Assembly: GCF_905475395.1 (NCBI RefSeq)
Contig: NC_058342.1
Coordinates: 21,548,640 to 21,612,639, forward strand
Direction of reading: 5' to 3'
From: Chrysoperla carnea
Taxonomy: Eukaryota; Arthropoda; Insecta; Neuroptera; Chrysopidae
Length of the DNA: 64,000 nucleotides
Shown in pieces: positions 24,495-35,652 of this stretch (its first letter is position 1; every line of letters begins with the position of its first letter). Position numbers and translations under genes: made by a program. Below the pieces are notes generated by a model, which saw only the letters and a list, made by a program, of their open reading frames with translations, searched no databases and was not told the origin of the DNA.

Positions 24495-24900
24495 TTTTTA
24501 TATCCTATGTTTGAAATATATCAAAGTATATTAAATTTAATCCAAAGTTTGTAACGCTTAGAAATATTGATTCTACAATCCAAAATTCGATATAGAATAT
24601 TCATAAAATTAACCTAATTAGTCCATTTGCGTTTGTTTGTCCGTTAACACGATAACTTAAAACTGAAAAGAGATATTGAGTTGAAATTTTTTTATATATC
24701 GTGCTTCGGACCCAAAAAGTGAGTTTGAGTTCATAAATCGGCAACATGAGTCCATGGGGTCTTGTAAACCGCAAGAGGAAGAACAAAAGTTTAAACGTAA
24801 AATTGTTTCATTTAAAATAGTAAACAACTTTTTTTTGAAACATTTTTTCGTAAATAACTTTGTTTTCCCGTGAGAGTTCAAATTAAGGCAATAATTTAGT
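24495..24900 (+). repeat. dispersed repeat family A copy
   Basis: It runs from TATATCAAAGTATATTAAAT through ACCTAATTAGTCCATTTGCG to GTAAATAACTTTGTTTTCCC. More diverged than the other copies. The - strand frames at 24601-24881 are inside it. Confidence 0.7.
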
Positions 24901-25634
24901 GCTTTGAACTATTTTTGTGAGTGTCTAGAAGGGGGCAGCTGCTCCTACCTGCTCCCTTGGCGACGCTCTTGTCCATCACGCTGGAACTGGATTTGATACA
25001 AGTCAGGTTATTTCGATGTAAGAGGTTTCAACACCACCCCATTCCTGGCATTGGTTTTTAAGTTCAAAATGTAGATAGTTAAAAAGCCGTAATCTACCTT
25101 ACTTTAGGGGTCGTAGGTATTTGCTGTATCTAATGCCGTATTTCCAAACTTCAAGTTCATACCAAGAGACCCACTAAACCACCTGGGTATGGTATTTAAA
25201 GTCCTTAGGTACGGTTTTCAAGGCCAAAATGTAAGTTGTTAGTAAATCGTAAAATTATCTATTTTTGGGGAATTTCGAGGTATAGGAACCCCTAAGTATT
25301 TTAAGGGTTTTAATATTAAACCTCTTGGATATTATGTTTAAATTTAAATTATTGTTATTTGGCTACGTTGTTCTGAATAGTAAAGACGATTTTCCTCCTC
25401 CATAACTTTTTAGAGGGTAGTGAAACCCGTAGCACATTGTTCATGAAGGTTCATAGAATAAAACCTACTAAAAATTTTTTATTTTTTTATTTGACATATT
25501 ATATAAAATTTAGTCTAAAGCTGATAACAAAGTCCATAAATCTTTTTATCATACGTTTTAATTAACACGTTTGCTAAACGCGCTGGCAAAATATGGTAAA
25601 AAAAAAAAAATTACACAAATTTTTTTTGTAAATA

Positions 25635-25775
25635 CAGTGGAACTTAGTTAAGTGGGACCTGGATAAGTGAGAAACCTCCATAATTGGAACTTATGCTGAG
25701 GTTCCAACACTTTGGTACTGAATTACCTCTGTTAGTGGGGCGAAGCAAACCTCTTTATCTAGGATTCGTAAAAAC
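25635..25775 (+). mobile_element. Tigger/pogo-type element, truncated (copy 2)
   Basis: It starts CAGTGGAACTTAGTTAAGTG after a TA and matches the left end of the copies at 6456 and 28511, down to CGAAGCAAACCTCTTTATCT. The right end is missing. Confidence 0.8.
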
Positions 25776-26089
25776 ATTTCCATTATTTTAATAAATCGAA
25801 TTTCTTCGAAGAATCCTAACACCCAATTCGTATTTTATAGTTAAATTTTTGTTTTTACGACCTCTTTACCGTCTGTTAATTTTACCATTACAGCACTGCC
25901 TATTTTAAATAATTACTTATTATCCGGTAAAATTAATTAAAAAAATATGAGTGAAGGTACACAAATTCGCACCCAGTTGAAATTTGATAGGATTGTTCAA
26001 AATACCGCCATAAATGAAATGTAAAAAGTCCTCATCGATCCGAGACGTGGAAAAAAATTTACGCGGAGTCAAAACGGGTCACTAAAACG

Positions 26090-26612
26090 CAGGGCCGGAT
26101 TAATCCTCAACGGGGCCCTAGGCAACCATCAACTTGGGGGCCCTTTTTTCAAGTACGTTCCCTTCTTTTTTCGATTAAAAAAATACAAACTTAATCTGAC
26201 TCAATGCAAAGTATACCTAACATCTCGAATCGCTCTTGTCGCGTTGTAGCTCTTTCAGCAGCTTTGATTTTTTTTAATTGCGAGAAGGATCGTTCGGCAG
26301 AACAATTTGTGATCATTAATGTTAAAAAAATCCGAAGAGCTATTTCTGTGTTAGGAAATACATCGGCTAATTGATCTTCCATTAGAATCTTATACAAATG
26401 ACTATAAGTTTTGTCAAAGTAGTCGGAAATGTCCTTTTTAGTTTTATTTATTTGAGTAAAATTTATTTTCAGTTCTGATTATATTTCCTTTCACTCTCTA
26501 GAATTTTATGTTTGTAAGAAAATTTTAGAAGTCTTTTTCATTTTTTGGGGGCCCCCTAAAATCGGGGGCCCCAGGCAACTGCCTTTTCTGCCTACTTGTT
26601 AATCCGGCCCTG
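26090..26612 (-). mobile_element. non-autonomous hAT element with 8-bp target duplication
   Basis: Terminal inverted repeats CAGGGCCGGATTAA and TTAATCCGGCCCTG bound the element. The 8-base direct repeats CTAAAACG lie immediately outside at 26082-26089 and 26613-26620, which is the hAT hallmark. It keeps only the C-terminal end of a transposase. Confidence 0.95.
26191..26397 (-). pseudogene. hAT transposase C-terminal dimerisation segment
   Basis: This is a 68-residue remnant of the hAT-family dimerisation domain near the transposase C-terminus, with PNTEIALRIFLTLMITNCSA leading into ERSFSQLKKIK and a RQERFEMLGILCIESD ending. Family members of full length run to several hundred residues, with a BED or TTF finger and an RNase H-like core; all of that is deleted. 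It lies inside a 523-bp element with intact tips, so the element could only move with help from an intact transposase elsewhere. Confidence 0.85.
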
Positions 26613-26663
26613 CTAAAACGGGTTTTTCGTGATTTTCAGCAAAACGACATGTTTTATCATAAA

Positions 26664-26783
26664 GGTTTTTCATCATAAAATTAGCGCAGACGAAAATAAT
26701 AGATCAGATAATCTTATATATATATATATATAAGATTATCTGATCTATTATTTTCGTCTGCGCTAATTTTATGATGAAAAACC
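26664..26783. repeat. 120-bp perfect palindrome
   Basis: Each 60-base arm is the exact reverse complement of the other: GGTTTTTCATCATAAAATTA on the left edge, TAATTTTATGATGAAAAACC on the right edge, and an alternating TA centre at 26716-26731. It could extrude as a cruciform. It is the middle of the foldback element. Confidence 0.97.
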
Positions 26784-26944
26784 CGTTTTTGTAAGACTCC
26801 ATGTAAATTTTTTCCCACATCTTGGAACAATGAGGACTTTTTAGATTTCATTTATGATATTGTTTTGATAAATCCTACCAAATTTCACCCGGGTGCGAAT
26901 TTTTTTGCCTTCGTATGTTTAACTTGACCGGATAATTATGTTAA

Positions 26945-28505
26945 ACGATTATACATGATTTTATATAATAAATTAATAACACAAAATATTTTAAATAAAT
27001 TATATATCAGGATTACACATGAATTTCAATATACATAATACATCAACATATAATGAAATATTTTAAATATATTGTACATCACGTATTTAATTGTTATGCG
27101 CATGACAAATTTTTAAAATTACCTGTGTAAATTGTACCTATTTTTTTAATTTGTTTATATTTCAATTTAAAATTATATTATATTTATAACACGATTACGA
27201 TTGTTATTTATTAAATAAGCGATCCAGAGAGGTGAGAATCATTCATAAATCGTATTAAAAAAAATGTTGTTACTAAAACATTTTAAAAAAATATTATATT
27301 TTACTTAAAATACACGTACCTAGTTAAGTAAAAAAAAAGCTTTGAGGACAAGTTATAAACAAAAATCTTAACAGAGGTGGCATTTATACAAATATAATAT
27401 TTTTAAGGAAATTACAAAAATATTTTAAAACTCGTATCTTATATATTATTACTCTAGCAAGTTTTTTCTGTCCTACCCTTATCTTCCTTATTCCTGTTTT
27501 CAAATTTCATGATTCATCCCGCATTTTCAAGCTTATGATGTCTAGGTTTGACGAGAAATATATTCACGGTTTAAAAATGTACCGCTTAGGAAAAAATACG
27601 CTGGGCAAATAATTTGAACGAAAAAATATAATAAGTTTATGAGGCAAACATGTTAGTTTTTACAGAAATTCTTCTAATACTTTAGACTCAAAAGATTATA
27701 AGGCAAACATGTTAGTCGTTAGAAGTTTGTTGTTTGTTGATTTTAGCTACGGGTTACGGTAACTACGGGAACAAAATTCATCACGGGCCAAGCTAGTTTT
27801 TCTTGATATTTTTCTTTATTCCTTCCTACTTAATGGAGTAAAATGAATTTTGACAAAATTCGTAATCCTGTTTTATAAAACAGATAAATTTTTTAAAGTA
27901 ACCTTGTCGATTATAAGTACTTTTTTTTTTGGAACGTGGTTTTCCATGGTGAGAAAACTGGCAAAAACTGTCACGTAACAAAATGAGATATGCTTTGTGT
28001 ATGTGTGTGTGTGTGCCATATCCATGGGAACCGCGATATATTACCCTACTTTGTATTATTTTATTTATTATAACACAGGAATTTTGCATTTTTGTAGTAT
28101 TTATATGTATATCCAAAACTAGTTATTGATACATATGCATAGCTAGTTTTGGAAGTAAATAGTACAAAAATGGCAAAATTCGTGTACTATAATTATGTGG
28201 GTCTTGGTACGCTGCCTATTTGACACAACAGATTGAACATATTACCTATATGTCTTTATTTAACGTTTACGTTTGTTTCTGTACAACTTCGTAAGGAACT
28301 TCGTTCCTAACGGGGGTCCCACGATCGGAATTTCTTTTTATAGTATCTATAGTCTTTCTTTGTATTAAAATTCAATAATTTGCAATATACCTTAAAATAT
28401 AACAAAAATTTTGCTAATTTTATTAACTTAAAACGTGAATGATAATTCTGAAAATAGTGGGGAAAATTATTAATATTTTTAACTTAAATTAATTAACAAG
28501 TATAT
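26945..28505. other. intergenic, mostly unassigned
   Basis: A CTAGCCTGTTTTTT-family relic lies at 27435-27610 (ATGTACCGCTTAGGAAAAAA near 27573). AGGCAAACATGTTAGT recurs at 27642 and 27701. A GT run lies near 28002-28015. No gene was recognised; the - strand frame at 27826-28116 has no family resemblance. Confidence 0.45.
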
Positions 28506-28510
28506 ACATA

Positions 28511-29388
28511 CAGTGGAACTTGATTAAGCGGGACCTGGATAAGTGAGAAACCTCCATAACTGGAACTCATGGTGAGGTCCCTACACTTTGGCGCTGAATT
28601 ACCTCTGTGTGTCGAAGTGGGACGAAGCAAATCTCTATACCTGAGATTCTACCATTCTCAGACATCGAGTAAATTTTGAATCCATTAACATCTGTTACTG
28701 AGAATTGAGATAACATCGTTTTGTTTGTTTACTTACTTATTCTTATTCTACCCGCAAATTCCGCACTTAACTAATTTTGAGCCTTAATGACCTTCAGTTT
28801 TAATTTTGCTTTACTGCCATACGGATTTTTATTTGAAAAATGCCGAAACGTAGGCTCCAATGGTTATCAGTTTGTGAAAAACTGAAGTTAATATCCGTTT
28901 ATGAATATGGAAAGACACGCGCTGAAGTCTGTGTCGAATTTAATGAACCAAAATCTACTCTCTGTAGAATAACTCAGAATAAAGATAACATTCAATCAAA
29001 ATGTTCTGAAGGACAAGGAAAACTAATACGTGTACGTTAATCAGAATATCCTTGAACAGTGTTTGCTAACATGGGTCAAGCAAGTTCGTAACAAAAACGT
29101 TTCGGTAAGTGCACCGAGAATAAAAGAAAAGGTACAAGATTTCGCGCGAAGGCTCGGTATTCATAATTTTTGTAGCAGCAATGACATTGAGAATACGTTA
29201 TTTTATTTAATAATCTCATCTCTATATCTGAAATAACCTGTATTCTGACCTGTATTAATGGAACCCTCTGTCTATGAGACAGATATTTCTTTATATTTGG
29301 ATATCTGAGACACTGGGTAGTTGGAATACCTTTACAAGTGAGACAAATTTGCAGGTCCCTTGATGTCTCACTTAACCAGTTTTCACTG
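28511..29388 (+). mobile_element. Tigger/pogo-type element, longest copy (copy 3)
   Basis: It starts CAGTGGAACTTGATTAAGCG and ends CTCACTTAACCAGTTTTCACTG, with TA on both sides. It retains the N-terminal DNA-binding part of the transposase (28840-29236) but no DDE catalytic domain, and is the least deleted relative of the elements at 6456 and 25635. Confidence 0.9.
28840..29236 (+). pseudogene. Tigger/CENP-B-like transposase N-terminus (frameshifted)
   Basis: The first piece has the psq-type helix-turn-helix seen in Tigger and CENP-B proteins (LSVCEKLKLI ... EFNEPKSTLCRI). A second, overlapping frame holds the CENP-B-type second helix-turn-helix (LEQCLLTWVKQVRNKN, then APRIKEKVQDFARRLGI). 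The junction near 29030-29040 breaks the frame. Full transposases carry a DDE domain after this; it is absent. The gene is dead and sits within an element with recognisable ends. Confidence 0.85.
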
Positions 29389-29804
29389 TATTTTGTAACA
29401 TAAATAATAATAAACATAAAATATTTCTGAATACAGACCTGTGTTACTAGTTGAGAGCGCGCACCTCTTACCTCCTGCACTTGAGCATTTTATACATTAC
29501 TAAGCCACAGTGGCCATATACGTTATATCGTGTTGTATTGCAAAGTTGCAAGGTGGTTTAAAATCTAGATATACGTTCAGTGTTTGAATATATTCAACAG
29601 GTTACATTTAATTTTTTTTTACTCAAATTCTTTTTTTGTTTTTTTGTTTGGGCGTTAACAACAGCGTTTGATCCATCAAATAATACCTCTTAAGTGAAAA
29701 GTTAAAAAATACCTTCCAATTTGAAATGTGTTAAGTGCTTTTAATATTGAAAAGTGAAAAAAAATTTATTGTTGTTTATTTAAAAAAAACTTATTTGGTT
29801 AAAA

Positions 29805-30341
29805 ATGTCTCAAGTAAACGATAATGGAAACGCAATTGAAGGTGCACGGCTATGCCATATCATCAAATCACCAAAATTCGAAGGTTATGGTTTTAATTTA
29901 CATGCTGAAAAAAGTAAACCTGGACAATTTATTGGTAAAGTGGATGAAGGATCACCTGCAGAAGCTGCTGGTTTACGACAAGGTGATCGTATATTGCAGG
30001 TAAATGGTGTAGACATTGCAAATGAAAATCACAAACAAGTTGTTGAACGTATTAAACAAGATCCAAACGAAACAAAATTATTGGTGTGTAGTCCTAACAC
30101 CGAAGACAATAATACTCAAACACTAAACACAAAAGTTACGGAAAAAAATCATGCTGAAAATAATTCATCGCCACCAAATTCAAATAATCATACCAATAAT
30201 GAAACAAATCAATCCATTGGCTTGAAATTAAATATGACGGCAGCTGAATTACGTGCACAATTAGCGAATAGAAAAAAATATGATCCAAAAAAAGAAACGA
30301 TTGACTTTAAAAAGAAATTTGATATTGTTCAAAAACTTTAA
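29805..30341 (+). CDS. NHERF1/EBP50-like PDZ scaffold protein (single exon)
   Basis: A complete 178-residue protein. Residues about 14-95 form one PDZ domain with the carboxylate-binding loop GYGF (27-30), GSPAEAAGLRQGDRIL (49-64) and a histidine at 76 at the start of the second helix, typical of class I ligand binding. The last 13 residues, IDFKKKFDIVQKL, align with the ezrin/radixin/moesin-binding tail of NHERF1. Between them is a polar linker rich in Asn and Thr. By family knowledge it would link membrane proteins under the apical membrane to the actin cortex through ERM proteins. Vertebrate NHERF1 has two PDZ domains and about 358 residues; this one has a single PDZ, as I recall for some insect forms. 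An in-frame TAA at 29781-29783 supports the ATG. No introns in the coding part. The symbol is left empty because NHERF1 versus Drosophila Sip1 naming is not settled here. Confidence 0.88.
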   Translation: MSQVNDNGNAIEGARLCHIIKSPKFEGYGFNLHAEKSKPGQFIGKVDEGSPAEAAGLRQGDRILQVNGVDIANENHKQVVERIKQDPNETKLLVCSPNTEDNNTQTLNTKVTEKNHAENNSSPPNSNNHTNNETNQSIGLKLNMTAAELRAQLANRKKYDPKKETIDFKKKFDIVQKL

Positions 30342-30344
30342 ATT

Positions 30345-30985
30345 TTATTTAATTTTTTTTTAAATAATAATTTTCTGCCATTTAAAAAAAAAAAGTATTT
30401 TTTTTATTTGATTTTGTCGCACAGTAAACGAAAGAAATGGCTAGGAAAATTTTGACGAAAGTGGAATATTTTCGTTACTTTTTGTAAAAACATACTCAAA
30501 AATTATTGAAATGTGATGCAATAGGCTCAAATTTTTAAATTTATTTGTTTAGCAACAAATGGAACTATCTCGTTGCATTTTCCATTCGATTTTCCGAGAA
30601 ATCATTTAAAAATACGTGTACGTTTTCTTATAAAATGCAATTTTAAATATTTTTTCTCTCATAACTTAAAAAAAATGCATGGACAACGAGACCAAAGATA
30701 AACAGGAAAAACTGTAAATATATTATTTAGTTTTTCCAAAAAAACTCAAAATAAAGTTGCAAATCTAAGCATGTTCGTAGAAAAATACAATTTTAAACAA
30801 TTTTTGTGAACGTGTTGCAGAATTATAGGAATTTTTTATTAGTTTTTTTTTCTATAAAGTACTAAAATTTCCCACTTTCGACGAAGTTTTCCATAATTGA
30901 GGCCATTTTGAATTTCGTTTATTTTTTTGTAAATTTATAGATATTTTAAAATGTTTCAAAATCCAGTTTGTTGAAAAATTAAAAA
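30345..30985 (+). other. 3' flank of the NHERF1-like gene
   Basis: AT-rich, with TTTCTGCCATTTAAAAAAAA just after the stop and TTTCAAAATCCAGTTTGTTG near 30954. Both blocks recur in order near 32310 and 32386, showing that this flank was part of a local duplication. No canonical AATAAA lies close to the stop; one at 30748 is distant. Confidence 0.5.
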
Positions 30986-32233
30986 TGTGATGATGAGACG
31001 ATAAGTTAGCGTTTGTTGGCAAAATGTCCCCATTCTAGGGGTGTTTAGAGGTCAGGTGATATTTGAAAAATCTGAAATAGTCATGGAATTTTGCAATTTC
31101 TTTGAATTTGATTGTGGATCTTTTACGAAATTCGCCTACCAGATTTTTTTGAAATTCTTTTTCGTTATCGAATTTAGCACGGGTATGCGAGTTTCCTGGG
31201 TCTATATTAACCTTTTGAAAATGCCCAGCGATTTTATCAATAAAGATATTAAGCTAAAAAAATTGACGGTGGTTTATTGGGCAGTACTTTCTTCTTTTTT
31301 AATTTTTACTTGGACGACTCGTGCGGGATTCCGCATTACAGTACCCGTGACTAAAATTAGGGTACAGAAATGATAATATAGTGAGTAATTTACTGTCTTT
31401 TTATTTATAGGCAATTTTATTCCAGATATGATATACAAATTACATAATGTGCAAAATTATTCTTAATATTATTTCTCTAGCCTGATTCTTTCTAAGCGGT
31501 ATATTTTTAGATCGTGAGTCTATTTTTCGTCATTAGCCAGCGCAATAAGCTTTAAAGGGTTATATCCAGTTTCGAGCACAAGAAAACACGATTTTTATGA
31601 GAAAATCATTTATTTTACATAAAGATCTCACTGTCCGATTTCAAAAATTTGATATTGTACTGCTCCTGTAGGCAATCTCCTGAAGATCCTCAAAAAAGGG
31701 TTCTGGTTGGGGTTATCTAAAATGAAAAAACCAGAAAATTACTTGAGTCGATAGATTAATGCTAATGAAGGTTTCAATCGAAGAAATAATCAAAATTTTG
31801 ATTTTTGACAAAATGGCGGCTTCCAAAAAAATTTCAAAATTCTTTTCCAATTGCAAAATGGTCTCAAATATCGAAATAATTTTTAGAATTCTTATTCCTT
31901 TGATTAATTATCTATCCTGGGAAAATTATCTAAGAAAATTGCAAATTGTACTAGGGCTTACTATTACAAATCTCAAAGTTTCAGAAATTTTGACCGTTTA
32001 AAACTCAAGATTATTATGCCTACGTTCCCAATTTTGACCAAATTACGCCTAATTTAAATTTAAAAAAAAAGATATCTTGAAAACGAAAAAAAATTCTGCT
32101 ACTTCGGGATCTCACAGCTCGGACCAAATTTATATTCGAACTACAAATTCTTAATCCTTTTTGAAGGGCTATATCACAGTAAAAAAAACAAATCAAATAG
32201 TTTTCCCAACAAATGCGAACTTATCGTCTCATC
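30986..32233. mobile_element. TIR element inserted beside the NHERF1 duplication
   Basis: The left end GATGAGACGATAAGTTAGCG with GTTTGTTGGCAAAA is mirrored by CCAACAAATGCGAACTTATC then GTCTCATC at the right. About 1.25 kb. No transposase frame is recognisable; the frames at 31041-31373 and 31759-32001 are AT-biased with no domain. A relic of the CTAGCCTGTTTTTT family is nested at 31380-31520. Confidence 0.6.
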
Positions 32234-32238
32234 TAACA

Positions 32239-32450
32239 AAAAAAAAACACGATTGATTTTAAAAAGCAATTTGATATTGATCAAAAACTGTAAATTGATT
32301 TTATAATTATTTTCTGCCATTTAAAAAAAAAAAAAGTATTTTTTGATTTGAATTTTTTGTGTCTAATAAATAATTATTTTTTAAATATTTCAAAATCCAA
32401 TATGTTATTTAAAATTATACAGACTTTGAAAATTTAAAAATGTGATTAGA
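32239..32450 (+). pseudogene. duplicated 3' end of the NHERF1-like gene
   Basis: 32251-32292 still encodes IDFKKQFDIDQKL followed by TAA, a copy of the ERM-binding tail at the end of the NHERF1-like gene with two substitutions. It is followed by the same 3' flank (TTTCTGCCATTTAAAAAAAA, then TTTCAAAATCCAATATGTTA). Nothing of the PDZ domain or start is present, so it cannot be a gene on its own. Confidence 0.85.
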
Positions 32451-34250
32451 AATTTATTTTCAGTGGCGAATTTAAGGAAAAGAATTATTCGATTGGAATA
32501 AATAACCAATTAGAATAAAATATTCGAATTATACTTAAATTATAAACTTAAGCTATAATTATGATAACTTAAAATATAATAGTCAAACAAGTTATGGAGG
32601 GTAGAGGTAAAAAGGACCATCTTAGAGCGGTCAAAGTAAAATACTGTCCAGGTGAAAGCTTTAAATAACAATTCTAGAATTAGCCCAAATAGCGCTTGTG
32701 TACCGAAAAGATGTTTGATGTGAACTTCTTTATATTTCTCTAATAATTTGTTTAATAGGTTTTATAATAAAAATAATTAAAAAAAAATACTATTTGCATT
32801 ATGTGAATTTGCATTTTCAAAAATCAACTCAAATTTAATTCGAAAACATTGTAGAGTGTCATGACGTCTTGAATGACATCACTACTTGCTTCGCCCTATT
32901 AAAATGTAATGTTGTTTACATTGCGGTTGTCATGGCGTGACGTAATACTTTCATCACTTTCTGATTTGTGTTTGCTGTCACTTGACTGAATGCCTTTTAC
33001 TAAAATTATTTTATAAAAATAATAATAATCCTTATTTTTTGTTAAGAAAAATAATTTTGTGTTTTTTATCTACAAATCTTGATCGATTTATTTTAAGTGG
33101 ACAAAATCCTACTCTTACTACTTTGGGCAGTACTTTTAAAATGTACACTTTTGCTACAACAGCGCCATTCTTATAAATGCGCCTCCTTAGCTTTATCCTC
33201 CATAACATAAGTTAAATAAAAAATTATTTCAAATATTAAAATAAAAAAGGAGCTGATTTTGCATTAGTCCCTAAGTTAGGAGGGCCTCGGGTGTAATTAC
33301 TCCTTTGCTGATTAATTAAATTCGCCACTGTTTATTAATAAATTTTCAAAAAATGCTGCAAGTTAATTTTATCACTACGCGTTATCCCAGTGCAATGGAA
33401 CATAATATTAATATTAAAATAGTTTTTAAAAAAAATAGTCACCAAATTTTTGTTTTCTTAAATAATATTAATTAATTTAGACTAGGGATCGGCAAATTAA
33501 TTAAGGAGGAAGGCTTATGTCACATATTTAAAAATTTTGTAGGACTTTGTATGGAAAGATTTAATAATTATTATATTTATTAACCCTCCAGACTGGTCTT
33601 ATGAAAATACATTAATTCATATGAAAGAATAGTATATTAAATTTACTTATTAAATGTTCTGGATAGATAACGTCACTTATAAAATATATTAAAATTAATA
33701 ATTAGTTATCACATTTTATTTATCTGTCATTGAAAACATTACTAACAGAATCGTTTTCATTTTTGAAAAATACAATTTGAATTGCCTCCATCCTCTCAGA
33801 AAAATCGAGAATTGTTTCTTTCCAATTTTCTTTAGTAGAAATATTTATTTTTCAAAAATATGATTAAATCTTAAACGCCGCGGCCGATCCCTGTGTTAGA
33901 TTGAGATTCACAATTATCTGTTAAGGCTAAAGTTAATGTTAGGTGTTATTGAAATAAGTTAACATGAGGGGGAGGGGTGGTTAATAAAAAATTAAAGAGT
34001 CAATAATAAAAACGAAATTTAACGTAAAAACATTTTTGTGTCGACAAATTGGTATTTACTACGAAAATAGAGGAAAAAGTGTTATTTACTCTTCTTTTAA
34101 TGGTTGTAACTCGGCGACCATATATGAGTTTATCATTTTCTTGTTCCTAAATAAGGTATCTCTGTGTCAAATAAACGCACGGATTGACATAGAGTACATA
34201 TACTATATTGTGCAATTTTTGTGACATAGAGAGTACAGTAGCTCGATGAC
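32451..34250. other. intergenic, nothing recognised
   Basis: AT-rich DNA without a supportable gene or element. The frames at 32982-33176 and 34036-34224 have no domain or context. Confidence 0.45.
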
Positions 34251-34259
34251 CGAGCTTTG

Positions 34260-34740
34260 TTCGTTATTTATTTTAAATGAAGCCTAGCTGGATTGATTTT
34301 TCGCTCCCGAAATCCTCTGCATACTAAATGTCATGAAAATCGTTGGAGCCGTTTCCAAGAGAAAACGACGTTATCTTAAAATGAAACCTAGCTAGATCGA
34401 TTTTCCATAACCGAATCGTGTAACAATGTAATCGCGTAACAAGCCATCTTTTGAAACCTATCTTTAATGTTCCAGTGTCAGTAAAGCAGTTAGTTGCTCC
34501 CAATTTAAAAATAATAATAGTATTATTACTCGCCAATAGATGGCAGTAAGAGTTACATTTTTCAGTTTGTTCTAGTTTTTCCTTAAAACACGGATAAAAC
34601 TACATTTTCTAAAAATGAAACCAAGCTAGATCGATTTTTCGTCTCAAAAAACTCCTGCATACTAATTTTCATAAAAATCATTGGAGCCGTTTTCGAGTTT
34701 GCTGATATATAGATACAAGAATTGCTTGTTCAAATATATA
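34260..34740. repeat. repeated CCTAGCT / TTGGAGCCGTTTTC motif cluster
   Basis: AAGCCTAGCTGGATTGATTT (34279), AAACCTAGCTAGATCGATTT (34384) and AAACCAAGCTAGATCGATTT (34619) repeat the same start. ATCGTTGGAGCCGTTTCCAA (34339) and ATCATTGGAGCCGTTTTCGA (34678) repeat the end. Probably overlapping copies of one dispersed element. Confidence 0.6.
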
Positions 34741-34744
34741 ATAT

Positions 34745-35640
34745 CGAATTTTTTTATTATTATAGTTTTCCTCAGTTTTCTCAGTAAATACTAAAAAATA
34801 TATTTATCTAGAAAATAAAGAAGAGTCGTTTCTATCCCCTATGCTTTGTGGGTTGCAGCGCGGCGGGTAAAATACCTTTGAATTGTCAAATTTGTGATCA
34901 AAAAAATTAAAAGATACCGCCTTAACAAAGAGGAATAGTCGAAAAATTTTCGAATATTTAGAATATAAAGACAAACGATTATTTTCTATTTTACTTTGTT
35001 TGTAAACTAAAACTATTGACAGATTATTATATTTTTGGATTGAGTAAAATAACGAAATAAGGTTTATTGGCAGCATTTTTATTTGACAGCTAACCTTAAC
35101 TGTAGCCGAGCATTGATGAATGAACCTCTGGACTAGATACTTAAAAGTCACTTAATTTTAAGCAATTTTGTTTTATATAGAATTCCATTTTTTAGAATTA
35201 AATTAAAACTTAAGAAGAAGATAAAATGTACAACGAATTTTATTTGAAAATATTTCAATTTTTTTAAAAAATACGTGGCTTAAATATATACAAAACTTGA
35301 ATTTCAAGATAATATTTATTTTTTTTATTCAAATAATACCCTTTATCTAAAATATCTTGTTTGTTTTGATATTTCTGTTGTTTATAAAATGCAGATAATG
35401 AAGAAGGTAATAAAACCTGTGCTGTATATTCTTTAAGAGCCAGATTATGGTCTAGTCAACAGGTTCAAATTGGTGAACATGGGCGTCGCCAAAGAGGAGA
35501 TGGGTGCGATTAGGAGCAGCAGATAATGAACAAGTGAAATTTACAAAATTTTAAAAACCCCCGACGAATTTTTCGGGTACGAAATTATGAATTCTTCACG
35601 ATATTCTTAACTTTCACCACCTACCGGATGGATGAAAGAC
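34745..35640. other. intergenic, nothing recognised
   Basis: AT-rich. The - strand frame at 34804-35151 has no resemblance to a known family. Confidence 0.45.
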
Positions 35641-35652
35641 TTATATCTCTAA

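Larger units (their letters stand above)
25918..26940. mobile_element. foldback element interrupted by a hAT insertion
   Basis: The outer ends ATTATCCGGT (left) and ACCGGATAAT (right) are inverted, and the arms pair over more than 150 bp: AAAAAGTCCTCATCGATCCG at the left with GGAACAATGAGGACTTTTTA at the right. The centre is the perfect palindrome 26664-26783. The left arm carries a 523-bp hAT element. A half copy of this element, interrupted by family A, lies at 41620-42310. No transposase frame belongs to it. Confidence 0.8.

Noticed and set aside
31041..32001. Frames within the 30986-32233 element as a transposase
   Set aside because: No HTH or DDE-like motif, and a relic of another element interrupts the stretch between them.
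34804..35151. 115-codon minus-strand frame
   Set aside because: No domain, AT-driven composition and no flanking gene structure.
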